From Tubiluchus corallicola (taxonomy: Eukaryota; Priapulida; Priapulimorpha; Priapulimorphida; Tubiluchidae), in the NCBI GenBank assembly GCA_030141605.1, contig JAQGDQ010000743.1, positions 1 through 50,000 on the forward strand: a stretch of DNA of 50,000 nt. The letters are read 5' to 3'. Positions 10,177-22,441 of this stretch are shown here, one piece after another. Positions within the stretch are counted from its first letter, which is position 1. Each line of letters opens with the position of its first letter. Position numbers and translations under genes: made by a program. Under the pieces are notes generated by a model. It was not told the origin of the DNA. It saw only the letters and a program-made list of their open reading frames with translations, and did no database searches.

Positions 10177-11150
10177 TTATATAATTTCACTCCTATTTGG
10201 AGATGTTTTTGACTTGTCAGTAAATGGCACTATACGTGAAATGAGGTAGAGGATCATAGTTTCGTACATAAGTAGTTTGGGTTTGATTTTCAGTTGACCA
10301 TTAAGCAGTGTTAGAAGTGATAATTTAGTGTCATTTTTAACTATATTATTTAAATAGTTTTTTCGTGTTAAATCTTTGTCAATCTCCATGCCTAAAAAGT
10401 TTGTTGTTCTAGACTGTTAAATTGTATTGTTGAATAGATTTAGCGTGACATTGTCAATTTTAATATCATTGTTTTTCTGTTTAAGACTGAGTATTAGAAC
10501 AAAAGACAGTTTTTACACGTTTCTACATTTGTATATTATAGAAATTAAGAATTCGCTTTATTTCTTCAACATTTTTTGTAATGTATTTACTGCCATCTGC
10601 TGCGCTTGTTGATCTTGATCATTGGTAAAGAGGTTTGTGTCGTCGGCATAGTGTTTTATGCTGCTGTCTTTTTTGCTTTTTAAATATCGATCATGTAAAT
10701 ATTGAAAAGAAGTGGACCTAAAATCGTGCCTTGTGGGACCCCTTTTGTAATTTCCCACCCAGTTTGATAATATACCATTTTCTAATTTGACTCTTTGGTG
10801 TCTATCAATCAGACAGTTGTGTATACCTGTAATCCTATTCCCCATCATATAATATTAAAGCTGGTAATACTTTTTATGAGAACGTTGAGTTTTTATTCTT
10901 GTATAGAAAAAATACTGAATGTTTTTAAGAAACTTGTTTAATCGTTTGCAGTCATAACAGCATTAAATATGCATATTTATGTGTATTAGTTCAAAAGAAT
11001 CGTTGGTACCATGCGGTGGGATGAGCTATCAAAAACTTTATTCATATCAAGGTAAGCTGCTGTGACGTATTTATTCTTATTTAACATATAACGCCAATTT
11101 TCTGTAACAAATGTTGTTGCGTTTGTTGTACTATGTTTTTTGGACGTCGA
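10177..11150 (-). pseudogene. Decayed non-LTR reverse transcriptase
   Basis: Reading the - strand, several broken frames line up in the order of a LINE reverse transcriptase. First is KKHSTTNA with AAYLDMNKVFDS (about 11150-11000), the finger and first catalytic Asp motif. Then comes RHQRVKLENGILSNW (about 10800), then HYADDTNLF (about 10640), the catalytic YADD box. Last is FLGMEIDKDLTRKNYLNNI (about 10390), the FLG motif of the thumb side. Frameshifts around the GVPQG region and a stop before FLG make it inactive. About 140 bp of unrelated repeat interrupts it at 10850-10990. The CR1/Jockey/Rex type of clade cannot be decided here. Confidence 0.82.
10850..10990. repeat. Repeat inserted in the reverse transcriptase relic
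   Basis: This stretch carries AACGTTGAG, TTGTTTAATCGTTT and CATAACAGCATTAAATATG. It resembles 13110-13220 (AACGTTGAGC, TTGTTTAATCGTTTTATGC, AGCGTTAAATATG). It splits the reverse transcriptase frame between the FD motif and the QRV motif. Confidence 0.5.
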
Positions 11151-11751
11151 AATTGCCGCTTGGAGAATAAGTCAAATAACTAAGGAAGTTTTTGCTTAAT
11201 TAGAGCGGTTTATTTAGGATATTACAGCAATGATTCTAAAGAAATAACAAGAACAAAATAATTTTCATATAATTATTTTTATTACAACTCTTTTATTAAA
11301 AATATGTTGTACAATTTATACACTTATATAAACAAAGAGATATACATACAAAAGCTGAAAAATTGACCTAGCCCTCAGTTTGCAGGGTAAAGTAGCGGTC
11401 ATTTGAAATGAAGACCCGTTTCGTCTTTCATACATAGCAGAAATAAATAAAGATACGTCATAAATAATTGACTGCTCGCACATGTACATTAATTATACAT
11501 TAGTAAAGTGTTACACAATAGTAGTATTTGATTATGACAATTTAGGCTAGCAAGTGCAATTTTTTCCTCTCTTTGAAATAAAAAGTAACAAGTAACAACG
11601 ATGAATCGTTGCATTACATATATCCCAAATATGATGATATAAAATACCAGCATAGCACAAGAGCAGATCGAAATGTTTCGAATTATACTAATTTAAGAAA
11701 CGTTCCTTTAATCATAAAAGCAAAACAGCAAATAAAATACCGTTCTAAATG
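11151..11751. other. No gene seen; possible 3' UTR of the next ORF
   Basis: AT-rich sequence. Read on the - strand, an AATAAA-type signal occurs near 11300, about 450 bp beyond the stop of the ORF at 11752. That would fit a 3' UTR, but only if that ORF is real. Confidence 0.25.
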
Positions 11752-12006
11752 TTAAATATCTGCTTGACACCACATTAAGTTCTTATCATCAAACGTGTCA
11801 AAAATCACCTCGCGGTAAACAGCAGTACGGGTACTCTTCACGTGCTGAAATCTTCGACATCCTCTATAAATCTTCTTAACAGCTGAGCCAGTTGTTAACC
11901 AACAACTTAGAGGAATCCTTCCAGAAAAATGTACAGGGTGTCCCCTGGTGGCTTGTAAGTGCAGGACGAGTTGGCACTCTCCCAGGAGCTCCAGTAGAAA
12001 GAACAC
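11752..12006 (-). CDS. Unrecognised ORF, possible terminal exon
   Basis: An open frame of 84 codons on the - strand with mixed, non-repetitive composition, ending in Cys-Gln-Ala-Asp-Ile and a TAA. It contains four Cys and a Lys/Arg-rich middle (VKKIYRGCRRFQHVK). I do not recognise a family. The first codon would be GTG, so if the segment is coding it is more likely the last exon of a longer gene than a complete gene. A chance ORF is equally possible. Confidence 0.2.
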   Translation of the reverse strand: MFFLLELLGECQLVLHLQATRGHPVHFSGRIPLSCWLTTGSAVKKIYRGCRRFQHVKSTRTAVYREVIFDTFDDKNLMWCQADI

Positions 12007-12330
12007 AACGTTGTATCAAGCCATTTTGGTTTTTATTGTATTTATACGTGTGGGTTGTTAATTCTTATTAACAATAACCAATGATAGATTAGATTGGCGT
12101 TACCTAGAGCTCTAATGAGAACTAACGAGGAAAAATTAAATATATAGGCACAAAGAAACCGACAAATGTCGAAAAAATTGCCCTATTTTTCGTTTATTGT
12201 TGAAAAATCGACTAAGCTTCGGTTTAGATCTTAAAAGGTGGCAGGCCTGCAAACTCTCATTCATTAATGCTATTCACCCGCTAATGCTATCCATCCATAT
12301 ATCATTACATATCAATAATGCCTGCAACTT

Positions 12331-12780
12331 CCACGTATTGTCCCACAGGTCAAAATCGTTGTGAGTAGTGTCCCACTGGTCAAAACCCGTATACGTAGTG
12401 TGCCATTGGTGAAAATCGTTATGTGCAGTGTCACACTGCTCAAAATCATTCTAAGTCGTGTCGCACTGGTCAAAATCATTCTAAGTAGTGTGCCATTGGT
12501 CAAAATCGTTCTAAGTCGTGTCGTACTGGTCAAAATCATTCTACGTAGTGTGCCATTGGTCAAAATCGTTCTAAGTCGTGTCGCACTGGTCAAAATCATT
12601 CTAAGTAGTGTGCCATTGGTCAAAATCGTTCTAAGTCGTGTCGCACTGGTCAAAATCATTCTAAGTAGTGTGCCATTGGTCAAAATCGTTCTAAGTCGTG
12701 TCGCACTGGTAAAAATCATTCTAAGTAGTGTGCCATTGGTCAAAATCGTTCTAAGTAGTGTCTCACTGGTCAAAATCATG
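12331..12780. repeat. 30-bp minisatellite, 15 units, 60-bp higher order
   Basis: Units such as CTAAGTAGTGTGCCATTGGT plus CAAAATCGTT alternate with units carrying GTCGTGTCGCACTGGT plus CAAAATCATT. The alternation gives a 60-bp higher-order period through the middle of the array. The outer units are more diverged. Because 30 is divisible by three, it stays open on both strands and makes 155- and 162-codon repeat ORFs, which I do not regard as genes. Confidence 0.95.
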
Positions 12781-13710
12781 CTTATGCAAAGTGCGTTACA
12801 CGCGTGTTCTCAAAATTGGCGAGCAAGGTTGAGCTTTTTAACACGATGAAAATTTCGTTGTAGATAACTGACAGGCAGCTTTTAAACTTTCAGATTTCAA
12901 TTCACGGTTACCTTCGCGAGATGACCGAAAGACAGACAACCATTAACGAGTTTACGAAAATGTCTATGCATTATAATTTTTTAATACACACGGCGAACAA
13001 GTAAACTCTACTAGAAACGCTTATGTAATAGATTCATTTTCAGTTAGAGTATACAAAACAAGACAACTATGTTGGCTTCGTCTTGTAATAGTAAAGTTGG
13101 TACTAGCTTTAATGATGATGTAACGTTGAGCTTTTATCATATTAAAGGAAAAAACTGAAATTTTTGCAAAGTTGTTTAATCGTTTTATGCAATCATGGCA
13201 GCGTTAAATATGTAAATGAAATTTCTTGAGTTGATTAACTGTCGATAAACATCTCTCGAGCGGATTGGTCTTGTAAAAATTAAGTAACTGTCAGTTTTTT
13301 TTGGAAAAAATGATGAATCCGTTTGCTCGAGAGAAGCCATGCGCGGCGCCTGTACAGTTCTTCTTACCATAATTACAATGCATATGAGCTAGACCCAGGC
13401 TGGTATTGTTTCTTCCAAACTCCACTGTCATCTAATATAGAACTGGGTAGTTCTATTCGGAAATCACTCATCCTAGCTCTAGCTAGAGTAAACTAGAAGT
13501 CTCTAGTGGGGTATGTGATAAATAATGACATGCCGACCCCCTGCTATGACAAGAAATTACCAAAACCCCCTTATTATGATTCATAATCATAATACTAGTT
13601 CTGATTAATTCATGTAAATTACGTAAGCCTGGCAGGAACGCAAACCAAGGCCAAAATATCTTAACAGTTATAATAGCTTTCTTTCATTCTGCTTAACTTA
13701 GAGGGTAGAG
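12781..13710. other. No gene seen
   Basis: Holds a second copy (13110-13220) of the repeat found inside the reverse transcriptase relic. No ORF or RNA is supported. Confidence 0.35.
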
Positions 13711-14705
<995 letters not shown>

Positions 14706-14792
14706 CACAAAGATGGAGTAATCATTTTGTTACTTGCTTAGTGACATAATTCTTAAAATTAAATAAAATGTAAGAAAATAGTTAAAATTTAT

Positions 14793-15083
14793 TCAAAAGC
14801 CATTAATTTTATACGTCACTAAGCTATGGTTTCGCAAATAGCTGTTAAAGGAAATATCCAATATTTCGTGTTCTTCGAGAAAGTTCTGTGCTGCAATTTT
14901 TGCGGCTATTGATACTTTGGCATCATTGCTACAGTAAGTGTGCGTAATGGCCACTAATCTGGGTAAATCGTTCTTAAATGACTGCTTATTCCTACAACCT
15001 GCCCAACCTGCACCGCAATTAGTGTCATAATCTTGGAAAATGCTTCCTTTTGCCCTGGCTGCCTGTATAATCAAGCGACTCAT
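14793..15083 (-). CDS. Unrecognised 96-codon ORF
   Basis: ATG-to-stop frame of 96 codons with ordinary amino-acid composition. It contains four Cys (in DTNCGAGWAGC and TYCSND) and an acidic stretch NFLEEHEILDIS. I do not recognise the family. No signal peptide or membrane segment is evident. On the - strand the stop codon overlaps an AATAAA-like string, so any transcript would end very soon after it. It may be a small gene, a retroelement remnant or chance. It is the most protein-like unassigned ORF in the left half. Confidence 0.3.
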   Translation of the reverse strand: MSRLIIQAARAKGSIFQDYDTNCGAGWAGCRNKQSFKNDLPRLVAITHTYCSNDAKVSIAAKIAAQNFLEEHEILDISFNSYLRNHSLVTYKINGF

Positions 15084-15633
15084 TTTGAAAAATACAAGTT
15101 CCCGTAATTTAATCGATTTCTAGTGCATGTATGGGATGTGTTAGTAAGAAGCCATATAATCTTGCCCTTCTTGCCCTTTGAAAAGTTAATTTGAGCAGTA
15201 AAGTGTACAATAAGTTAGTTTGATTTTTTTTCGGCTAGCGTATTTCTCACACGCATGCTACCCCTTTCAAAAATTGCTCATCGAAATCACTGTAATTCTT
15301 GCTCGAAGTCTGCAAAAAATAAACGAATAATGAAGCCAGGTAGCTTAGAAGCTTATATAACGAACGTCGTAGTTGTAGCTACATGTAGCTTGATTAAAGT
15401 GTTGTAATGTGATTACAATCTGGAAAAATTACAACCATTTGATTGACATAAAAGCAAAGTGCATCATTTAGTGTGAAGCATCTGCCCAACCAAGAGGAAC
15501 GCGAATCTTGGTTATTCTGTCTGCTGTTAATTTAACGAGATCTGTTTAACCAAACCAGGACGATTTTCCATATCCTACCTGGTGATGAAGTATGGTAAAA
15601 AGTATACATTTTAACACTTCTAACAAAGTGTAC
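15084..15633. other. No gene seen
   Basis: Mixed sequence without a supported ORF. A short TAGCTACATGTAGCT palindrome is present near 15376. Confidence 0.3.
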
Positions 15634-15979
15634 ATTTTAACTGTACCACAGCAATGTGTCTTTATTACAACATTTATGACATGTGTGTAAAACAAAGCCA
15701 TCTGCCACTTCAGTTCAGTAATATCATTTGTTTTTTTACGTGGAATTCACTTAATTATGCATTAGTCTGTGCAAAGTGTGATTTACTAGCAGAATCTTGC
15801 TAGGGAATAAGAAAAAAATGAACTAGGTAAGGTTCTAGCTAGTTGTTAAAACTGTTACTATTACAACAGCATGGGCTGCGAGGCGTTGTCAAGTGTACAC
15901 AAATGTGTTGTCTGGTGCACTTAACCTTTGACCTTTTCACGATCATCATACATCACTGGAACTGTGAGAAGGGTTATTT
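15634..15979 (+). mobile_element. MITE-A copy 5, 5'-truncated
   Basis: It begins at the internal block TTTAACTGTACCACAGCAAT and runs to AACTGTGAGAAGGGTTATTT. The left terminal repeat and about 60 bp are missing. Confidence 0.8.
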
Positions 15980-16534
15980 GTAACATTTTATACAGTCGGC
16001 AGGCAGTGGATCGTTTCTCAGCTTTGCTTGTTTTCGTTGCCCAACGATATACAATTGCTTTCAATCAGTTGGCATTCGTCTTTTTTGCAAAAATGTCATT
16101 CCAGAGCGCGTTATTCGGCAAACAGAGATCAGCCTAGTTGAACGGAGACGATTGAAGCGCAAAGCGCACGGGATATTGGGTAACACGATAAAGCCAATCA
16201 AGCTCAGCGGTAAAGTACGTTTGTATAGCGTTCGATGAATGTTATATATCAACAAAATCGGATATGTAAGGAAACAGCTGGTGCTTGAACCGTAGTCCTC
16301 CGAGCAGTAATTACCAGCGAGTATGGGTCAAGTAGTGTCGAGTTAATAATTATATTGAGGATGCTGATGACGGTAATGAACCGGACAAAACCTATAAAAC
16401 TGGGTAATGAAGCGAGGCGCGCTACGTACAGGATGGCGTAAAAATTTAAGCCACCAAATTGGAAATGAGAATTTTATTTATATGTAAACTTTGGAATTAT
16501 CAAACGTGATAGGCAGTGGCTTATCAAAAATCAG
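15980..16534. other. No gene seen between two MITE-A copies
   Basis: The 64- and 69-codon ORFs overlap on opposite strands and have no recognisable content. Confidence 0.3.
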
Positions 16535-16886
16535 AATAAGCCTTTTTACAGTTCCAGCGATTGATGATCGTGAAAAGGTCAAAAGTTAAGTGTACCAGAC
16601 AACGCATTTGTGTACACAAGGCAACACCTCGCAGCCCATGCTGTTGCAATAGTAACAGTTTTAACAGCTAGATAGAACCTTACCTAGTTCATTTTTCTTG
16701 TTCCCAAGCAAGATCCTGCTAGTAAATCACTCTACGCACAAACTAATGCATAATTAAGTAAAGTCGACGTAAAACAACTGACGTTACTGAATTAATGCGG
16801 CAGACGGCTTTGCTTTACACACATGCCACGTGACGGTTGTAGTTAAGACGCCTTTCTGTGGTGCACTTAACCGTTGACCTACAGTA
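16535..16886 (-). mobile_element. MITE-A copy 6, truncated by MITE-B
   Basis: It starts AATAAGCCTTTTTACAGTT and is lost after TTGACCTACAGTAA, where MITE-B interior sequence (TTTGAAATTTGAATTT) takes over. The last 30-40 bp of the family are missing. Confidence 0.82.
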
Positions 16887-17167
16887 ATTTGAAATTTGAA
16901 TTTTTATTTTAAAACTTGTCGAGGTTTATTACAACACACTGAATATCTTACAGTAGCACTGTACTTCAATTTTCACTCTCGCAAACGCGTGCAACACGCT
17001 CGTGAAATATTTTTCCTGTTGAAAATTATGTTAGTTTGTGATTAAGATTTTAATCTATTATTTAATTATCAGAAACGCTTTTGCAGTATTAATTATATTA
17101 AAATGTATACTTTTTATCGGACTTGAAAATGGGGTAGTATATGAAAAATCATCCCGTCTTCTTTTAA
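16887..17167 (+). mobile_element. MITE-B copy 3, 3' half
   Basis: Shares GAATATCTTACAGTAGCACT, CAACACGCTCGTGAAATATT and the end ATCATCCCGTCTTCTTTTAA with the other copies. The first half is absent. Confidence 0.8.
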
Positions 17168-17525
17168 CCAAGTTAAATGCAATTTTGTAGTCGAGTCTTT
17201 CAATCTGAATTACCAGTATTTTTATAATGGGGCACTTTATTTATTTCCAGACTTCTTTGCTGAAATGTTTCAAATTCGACTTGTTAGTTTATTCAGACAT
17301 TGAAAGAGCATAAATTAGATTGCAGACATACACAATGGATCATTTATGGAACCCTACAATGCTTCATTTATCAATGAAATGAAATTCTGCAAGATTTTCT
17401 GTGACTTTGTCTTCACTCCCCAAGAAGTCTGGATTGTTGAATTTACAGTGTCTGCGTGATAATGTTCAGAGTTGCATTTTTATTGATTTTTTGAGCCCTT
17501 GTGGTGAGGTTTGTCTGACAGTTTA

Positions 17526-18064
17526 TTAAAGGAAAACCGGATGATTGTGTAAACATTAGTTCAAAATACGGTATGCTCTAAAATATTGAAAACTACAACA
17601 ACTTTTTTAAAGTCAAAACTTAGATTAAGTAATAATTACCTCGGATAGTTAAATTTTGTTAAACTTTTAAAAATATGCGCGGCTCAGCGAATCCACCAAG
17701 ATTGGCAGCGACATCTTTTTGTCACATGCGCGTGCCCGACCAATAGGCGCGGTACCATGATAAGCATGATCAAAACTGTAGTGTTCGTCTGAAGTGATAT
17801 AGAGCTCATTTTCGTGACATCACCTCAGTGTTTTATGACAATCTTCGCTAACTCAAACGTGTTTGACGTTTAGGGAAGATGCCTACCATTGCACAAACCT
17901 TGGTGAGTTTATGACGTAAGGGATAGCTGTGTTCGGTTGCCGTTAATTAACCTTCCGAAGTAATTATTCAAATACTAGAAACAATTGCTAACTTTTATAG
18001 ACATGAAAATGGACAGTAAATTAAAATGAGATTGACTCTAATTAATCGTCAGGCTTTCTTTCAA
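17526..18064 (+). mobile_element. MITE-C copy 2
   Basis: Starts TTAAAGGAAAACCGGATGAT and ends TAATCGTCAGGCTTTCTTTC. It shares the interior AGATTGGCAGCG and TTTTTGTCACAT with copies 1 and 3, and its terminal repeats are more diverged. Confidence 0.82.
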
Positions 18065-18649
18065 GAGTTTGAGTCTTACTCACAGGCTTCCACAGTATTG
18101 TGTTGCTTTATCTAATTGGCTAGAATATAAAATATGCGGAAAAAAACAAAAAACAAAGTATAAAAGAGAGAACAAGTAGAAGTTTTTAAACTTTTCGTTT
18201 TATTTCTCATATTTCTGTTTCTACAATTTGTTTAAGCTCATCAGCAAGCTCGCGTAAACCAATATTATTTTACACCATTTGCAAATTCTTGTATTCGTTT
18301 AGGGAATCAATCTGTCTGGTCCAGTATTATAAAAATGAAATATTTATATTCCGTAGAAATAATATCCGGTATTCAGAATCAAGCGGAAATTAACATGTGG
18401 CGTCACCTGCAAGGTAAACCGTAGGAATCCTGTAAAAAGAAATTATCGAGTTTAGCAAAAATTCGTGAGCATGAATTCGACGTGTAGGCAGTTGTCAGAA
18501 CAACTGAATTTGCTTGCGTTGTCATTGTGTTCTTTCCCAACGAGCTGCTACTCTTTGGAACTCTCTGCCACTCTCACGGTTTGTTTAAAATGACAACACT
18601 CTCTGCTTCTTGACCCTTTACACAATGGTCTAATTTTGGAGATTACTTA
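18065..18649. other. No gene seen
   Basis: Mixed AT-rich sequence with no supported exon. A Dscam signal-peptide exon was looked for here and not found. Confidence 0.3.
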
Positions 18650-19158
18650 AACTTAGAGAAACACAACAAAAAAATTTGCAAAGAACTGCCTATGAAGCAT
18701 AAATTTAAAATATATTACCTCTGAGTAGAAATTTTCAGGCGTGGTGGTTGCCGCCATTCACTTGAAAATCGTGACGTAACTGGCACACTTCGTGAATTTT
18801 CGTAAGCGCATCGTGGCTTTCCGTAAACACGCGCTGCTTAAACTAATTCAAACTTTTGCAGTTTACTAATTTTCACGCAGAAATATTACAAAATTAGTTA
18901 ACTAATGTTTTTGTAAAAACTTATTATACTTTTGACGAAGACTGACAGTGCGCTGCTTTTCTTCAGCACGAATGACGTCATTGGAAGAAGAATGGACATT
19001 GAAAATGGGAGCGCTCAGGCATGAAGTGATCGCGACTGTAAAGTGATTTTACTAATTACACGAGGTGCTTATTGCAGTTTTATTACTAAATCCTTCTAAC
19101 CATTTTTGCCAACGCAGAAATAAGCTTAACCTCCTAAAAGGCTTGACTTTTCCTTTAA
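18650..19158 (-). mobile_element. MITE-D copy 1, reversed
   Basis: The reverse complement of the element at 35460, with TTTTCAGGCGTGGTGGTTGC, GCATCGTGGCTTTCCGT and the end GACTTTTCCTTTAA. The other end has no clean terminus. It ends about 110 bp before the Ig1 exon, so it fills most of the sequence just upstream of that acceptor. Confidence 0.78.
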
Positions 19159-19271
19159 GTATTTTAATGTTGATTTCCGATGTGGTCCCATCGTCATGTT
19201 TTGCTAAAAATGTTTACTTTATGCGTATGTTTACTTTTTTGTTTACTCACTTATTAGTTTTTTGTGTTTAG

Positions 19272-19583
19272 GTTTAGCATCTGAGGCTGGGCCGTCATTT
19301 CAAGACGTCCCAGCATCCTCCGTTACGTTCACGAATGATTCTGGTGTCAGCATCCACTGCTCAGCGTCCGGTTATCCGTCTCCATCTGTAACGTGGCACA
19401 CGGCGGACGGGGACCCCATTGAGGATATCAGAAATTTGAGAAGTGTTTACACGAACGGAACATTACATCTGCACCCATTTGAGCCAAGCTTTTACCGAGC
19501 TGACATCCATTCAACCAAATACGCATGCTTCGCCAAAAACACGGTCGGGATTATACGAACTGGAAATATTTCAGTGCATACAG
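19272..19583 (+). CDS. Dscam: Dscam exon, Ig1 (complete domain)
   Basis: A 312-nt exon encodes the first Ig domain of a Dscam-type homophilic adhesion receptor. Counting from the split first codon, the domain has Cys30 (SIHC), Trp42 (SVTW) and Cys86 (YACF). NGTLHLHPF near residues 62-70 matches the Dscam Ig1 signature (NGTL.. .PF). A sequon is at N62. Both borders are phase 1, with acceptor ..TTTAG and donor CAG|GTAAAT. A second in-frame acceptor 6 nt downstream (exon start 19278) would drop two residues. The upstream partner, presumably a signal-peptide exon, is not identified. Alignment with fly Dscam and human DSCAM was recalled, not computed. Confidence 0.9.
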
Positions 19584-19596
19584 GTAAATATGGATT

Positions 19597-20090
19597 CCTA
19601 ACTATCGTAATTTCATTGCCTTTCCAAAACTTATTTATTTATTTATTTTATTCAAACCCAATAGTAAAATACAGTCCATAATATATTATAAAACACATTG
19701 GCGAAAAACATACAAATAAAATATTTACAAGAGTGTGGTAAAGACAAAAAGAGATTAACTGCTCACATGTGTCTATTGTGTACAAGGAATTTATGCAAGT
19801 TAACTTTGTATAAGCGGCTTTTAAATAACTTAATATTTTGTGCAGTTACAAGGGGTGGACCATCAACATATGCAGGCAATGAGTTCCAAATCTGTACAAC
19901 TTGATTTGAGAAAAATTGACCAAATGAAAAGCTCCAGAGAATGATTTTGTCTTGTTCTATTGCAAGATACTCGGGTTAGAAAGTGCTAAAGCTTTTAAGC
20001 AAAGTAAATTAGAAAAAAGAAAGAATTTGTTCTTTACTCGAACCGAACACTGGATTGCTAACAATCGTAATTTCATTCCTTTCCAAACTT
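19597..20090 (-). mobile_element. 5'-truncated LINE insertion with long flanking repeat
   Basis: On the - strand, FFSNQVVQIWNSLPAYV is read from about 19930 to 19870. This is the conserved C-terminal block (FFxxRVVxxWNSLP) of many LINE ORF2 proteins. AT-rich 3' sequence then runs down to TTTATTTATTTATT near 19630. The flanks carry the same 30-35 bp with a few differences: TCGTAATTTCATTGCCTTTC at 19607 and TCGTAATTTCATTCCTTTCC at 20065. That looks like a target-site duplication of an element of roughly 425 bp in the first visible Dscam intron, antisense to the gene. Confidence 0.75.
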
Positions 20091-20196
20091 GTGCTATTGC
20101 TTTTAAGTAAAAGCAAAGAAAAAGTCCGAAAATATTAATCCTTGATGGAATCGAACGCACACAGGTTCTGCAGTCCGACAAAGCGTTTCCGCAAAA

Positions 20197-20590
20197 TTAA
20201 AGGGAAAGACAAGAAAACGTTAACCTCTGTCCCAAGAAAACTTTCCACTCAAAGACATAATGCTAACCCTTACGCTTTCCTGCTTTGAAATACTTATGTA
20301 ACTAGAAAAGAAATGAAAATGGCGGCGCCAATTCGTAGATCGCTACTGACTTACCTTCCCAGTATGCACCACTGGCTCACCAAAAACATTTTTCGTTGAC
20401 AACATAAAGTAATTTGTACTAATTTGTTGATGAGTACGCTACGAATGCTCTGATTATTTTTTAAACGTAACATGGTGTTTTCTAAACTTAAATGTTATCT
20501 AAATTTGTTTTAAACGAATGACCGTCAAAATGGCTGCGTCTAACGGTCATCGCAGGAATTTATATTAAACGTTTTATACAGCATTGTTGC
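20197..20590 (+). repeat. MITE-E copy 1
   Basis: Begins TTAAAGGGAAAGACAAG. It shares with the next copy TATGTCCC/CTGTCCCAAGAAAAC, CATGTAACTAGAAA, GCTACGAATGCTCTGATTAT and GTCAAAATGGCTGCG(T/C)C. No coding content. Confidence 0.65.
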
Positions 20591-20998
20591 TGTAAAATCT
20601 ATAAATGCTGAAAATTCAAGCTCTGTAGCATAAATCAGTGTATAGAAGATGGATAATTTTCTAGCTTTGTGTAAGTAAAGGGTTGTCTTGCACTTTAACC
20701 ATCGATCAACTGCGTGTTTAGTGCTTTATAAATGTAGATGAAAAGCACCAGGCGTCGCAGAGTATTTTTCACAGAGCTAACAGACCTCCCTACCTCCAGT
20801 GTTTGTTAAAGGACAAGGGGTACCTGAAGTAGGTTTCAGAAAAAGCGCCCTTAAAATTACATTACTTTACAGCAGTTTTAAGCACATAACGTACTCGCGT
20901 TAAGAGGAATTTTTGTTTGTTTTCATTTTAAACTTCCCCTTATACTGTTCCAACGGCGCCACTACATGACGTCATACACGCACAACGTAAATCAGGGG
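20591..20998. other. No gene seen; TTAAAGG-type repeat edge at 20807
   Basis: TTAAAGGACAAGGGGTACCT at 20807 resembles the terminus shared by the TTAA families, and may be the true left end of the next MITE-E copy or of a related element. Confidence 0.35.
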
Positions 20999-21380
20999 AA
21001 GAAAAGGCAATGTTAAACTATGTCCCAAAAGCTTTACATGCAAAGTTATATTACTCAGCATTTCACTTACCTGCCGGAAAGACTCATGTAACTAGAAATA
21101 ATAATTTAAAATGTTGGTGTCAATTCGTAAAATGTCGCTGATTCAAGCCTCCAGGGTGCGTCATTCACTAGCCAAAACGTATTTTTAATCTTATTGACAA
21201 GATACAGTAATTTAAAATTTTACTTAATTAGCAACATGTGTGCTACGAATGCTCTGATTATTTTTCCAAACTTTACAAAATGTTATCTAAACTTGTTTCA
21301 AATGTCTTATCGTCAAAATGGCTGCGCCTAACGGTCATCGCGGGAGTGAAAATTTACATGTTTTATAGAGGTTACTGCCT
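20999..21380 (+). repeat. MITE-E copy 2
   Basis: A second copy of the sequence at 20197, about 800 bp downstream in the same orientation, with moderate divergence and small indels. Confidence 0.65.
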
Positions 21381-22298
21381 GCTCAAGCCCTGCATGCAAA
21401 AAGGCAGTATGAAAGTGGTATAAAATTACAAGACAAGCTTTATCTAAGCGGAGGGTTTCCTTGTGCTGTTACACTGCCATTTTAACACAACATTCCTGAA
21501 TTACTGAAGTCGCATCGCTCCTTGATTTCTTCTGGATGTTTATTAATAATTAAACATGAAAATTGAGTTGTTTCCACAATTTCTTCTAACGTTACAAAGG
21601 TTATAAATACTTAAAGCAGCCGAAAAACTGAAGTTTTATAACTCGGATAATTGAATTTACAATGTGGTCAATTCTTCGAGGTATTTTAGTTAGTCAATAA
21701 ACGGTTTTCGTTCTGGTATTGTTTGAGTTTCAAGAGCTCATAAGATCAGTTATACGATTTTTATTATAAAAGGATTAATACTCTACATTATAAATGTGTT
21801 ATATTTTTATTTTTTTATATTAGTTATGTTCTATGTAACATTTTTTCAAATGTTTGTATTTTTTTCGCCTTTTCAACATGTTTAAAACTTTTTTTTGCTT
21901 ATTTTAAGTTCTTTTGCAATTGTAATCTTAGCTTTCTTTTTTATATTTGTGATTATTTTCTTTAAGTTTTAAGTCACAATGCTTGTACGATTTTTGTCTG
22001 TGTGTGCAAATTCTAACTTATGTTTGTGTAATTACGTGTGTTTAACTTTCTTAATTTAAAATTTAAAACCACCAATCAGGACCTTGTTGTAAACGAGCTT
22101 TGCTCAAACAAGTTTTCCCGATTAAATATCTTTTCTTTTCTTACAAAAGCCAAAAATTATAGTTTTAAATAGTTTTAACTAGAGTTTAAGAATTAAAAAA
22201 CTGTTACAGGGCTCAATTCGTCATCGTTGTTGCCGCTACCATTGTTATCATTGTTATCGTCTTTATCACCATCATCGTTACCGGTGTTATTCTCTTTA
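21381..22298. other. No gene seen; AT-rich intron
   Basis: T-rich intronic sequence. No Ig-like open segment is visible. Confidence 0.35.
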
Positions 22299-22399
22299 CC
22301 ATATATATATAATATATAATATTATATCCATTTCATACATAAGATTTATTCATATATATATATATTTTTATACATTTATTATATACATACATGCATACA

Positions 22400-22441
<42 letters not shown>

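Noticed and set aside
12312-12849. Opposite ORFs of 155 and 162 codons that look like repeat proteins
   Set aside because: A 30-bp tandem unit keeps frames open by chance. No start context, domain or flanking exon structure.
19065-19271. 68-codon hydrophobic ORF just before Ig1 as the Dscam signal peptide
   Set aside because: It lies partly in MITE-D, has several charged interruptions, and ends at the acceptor pyrimidine tract. A separate upstream leader exon is more likely.
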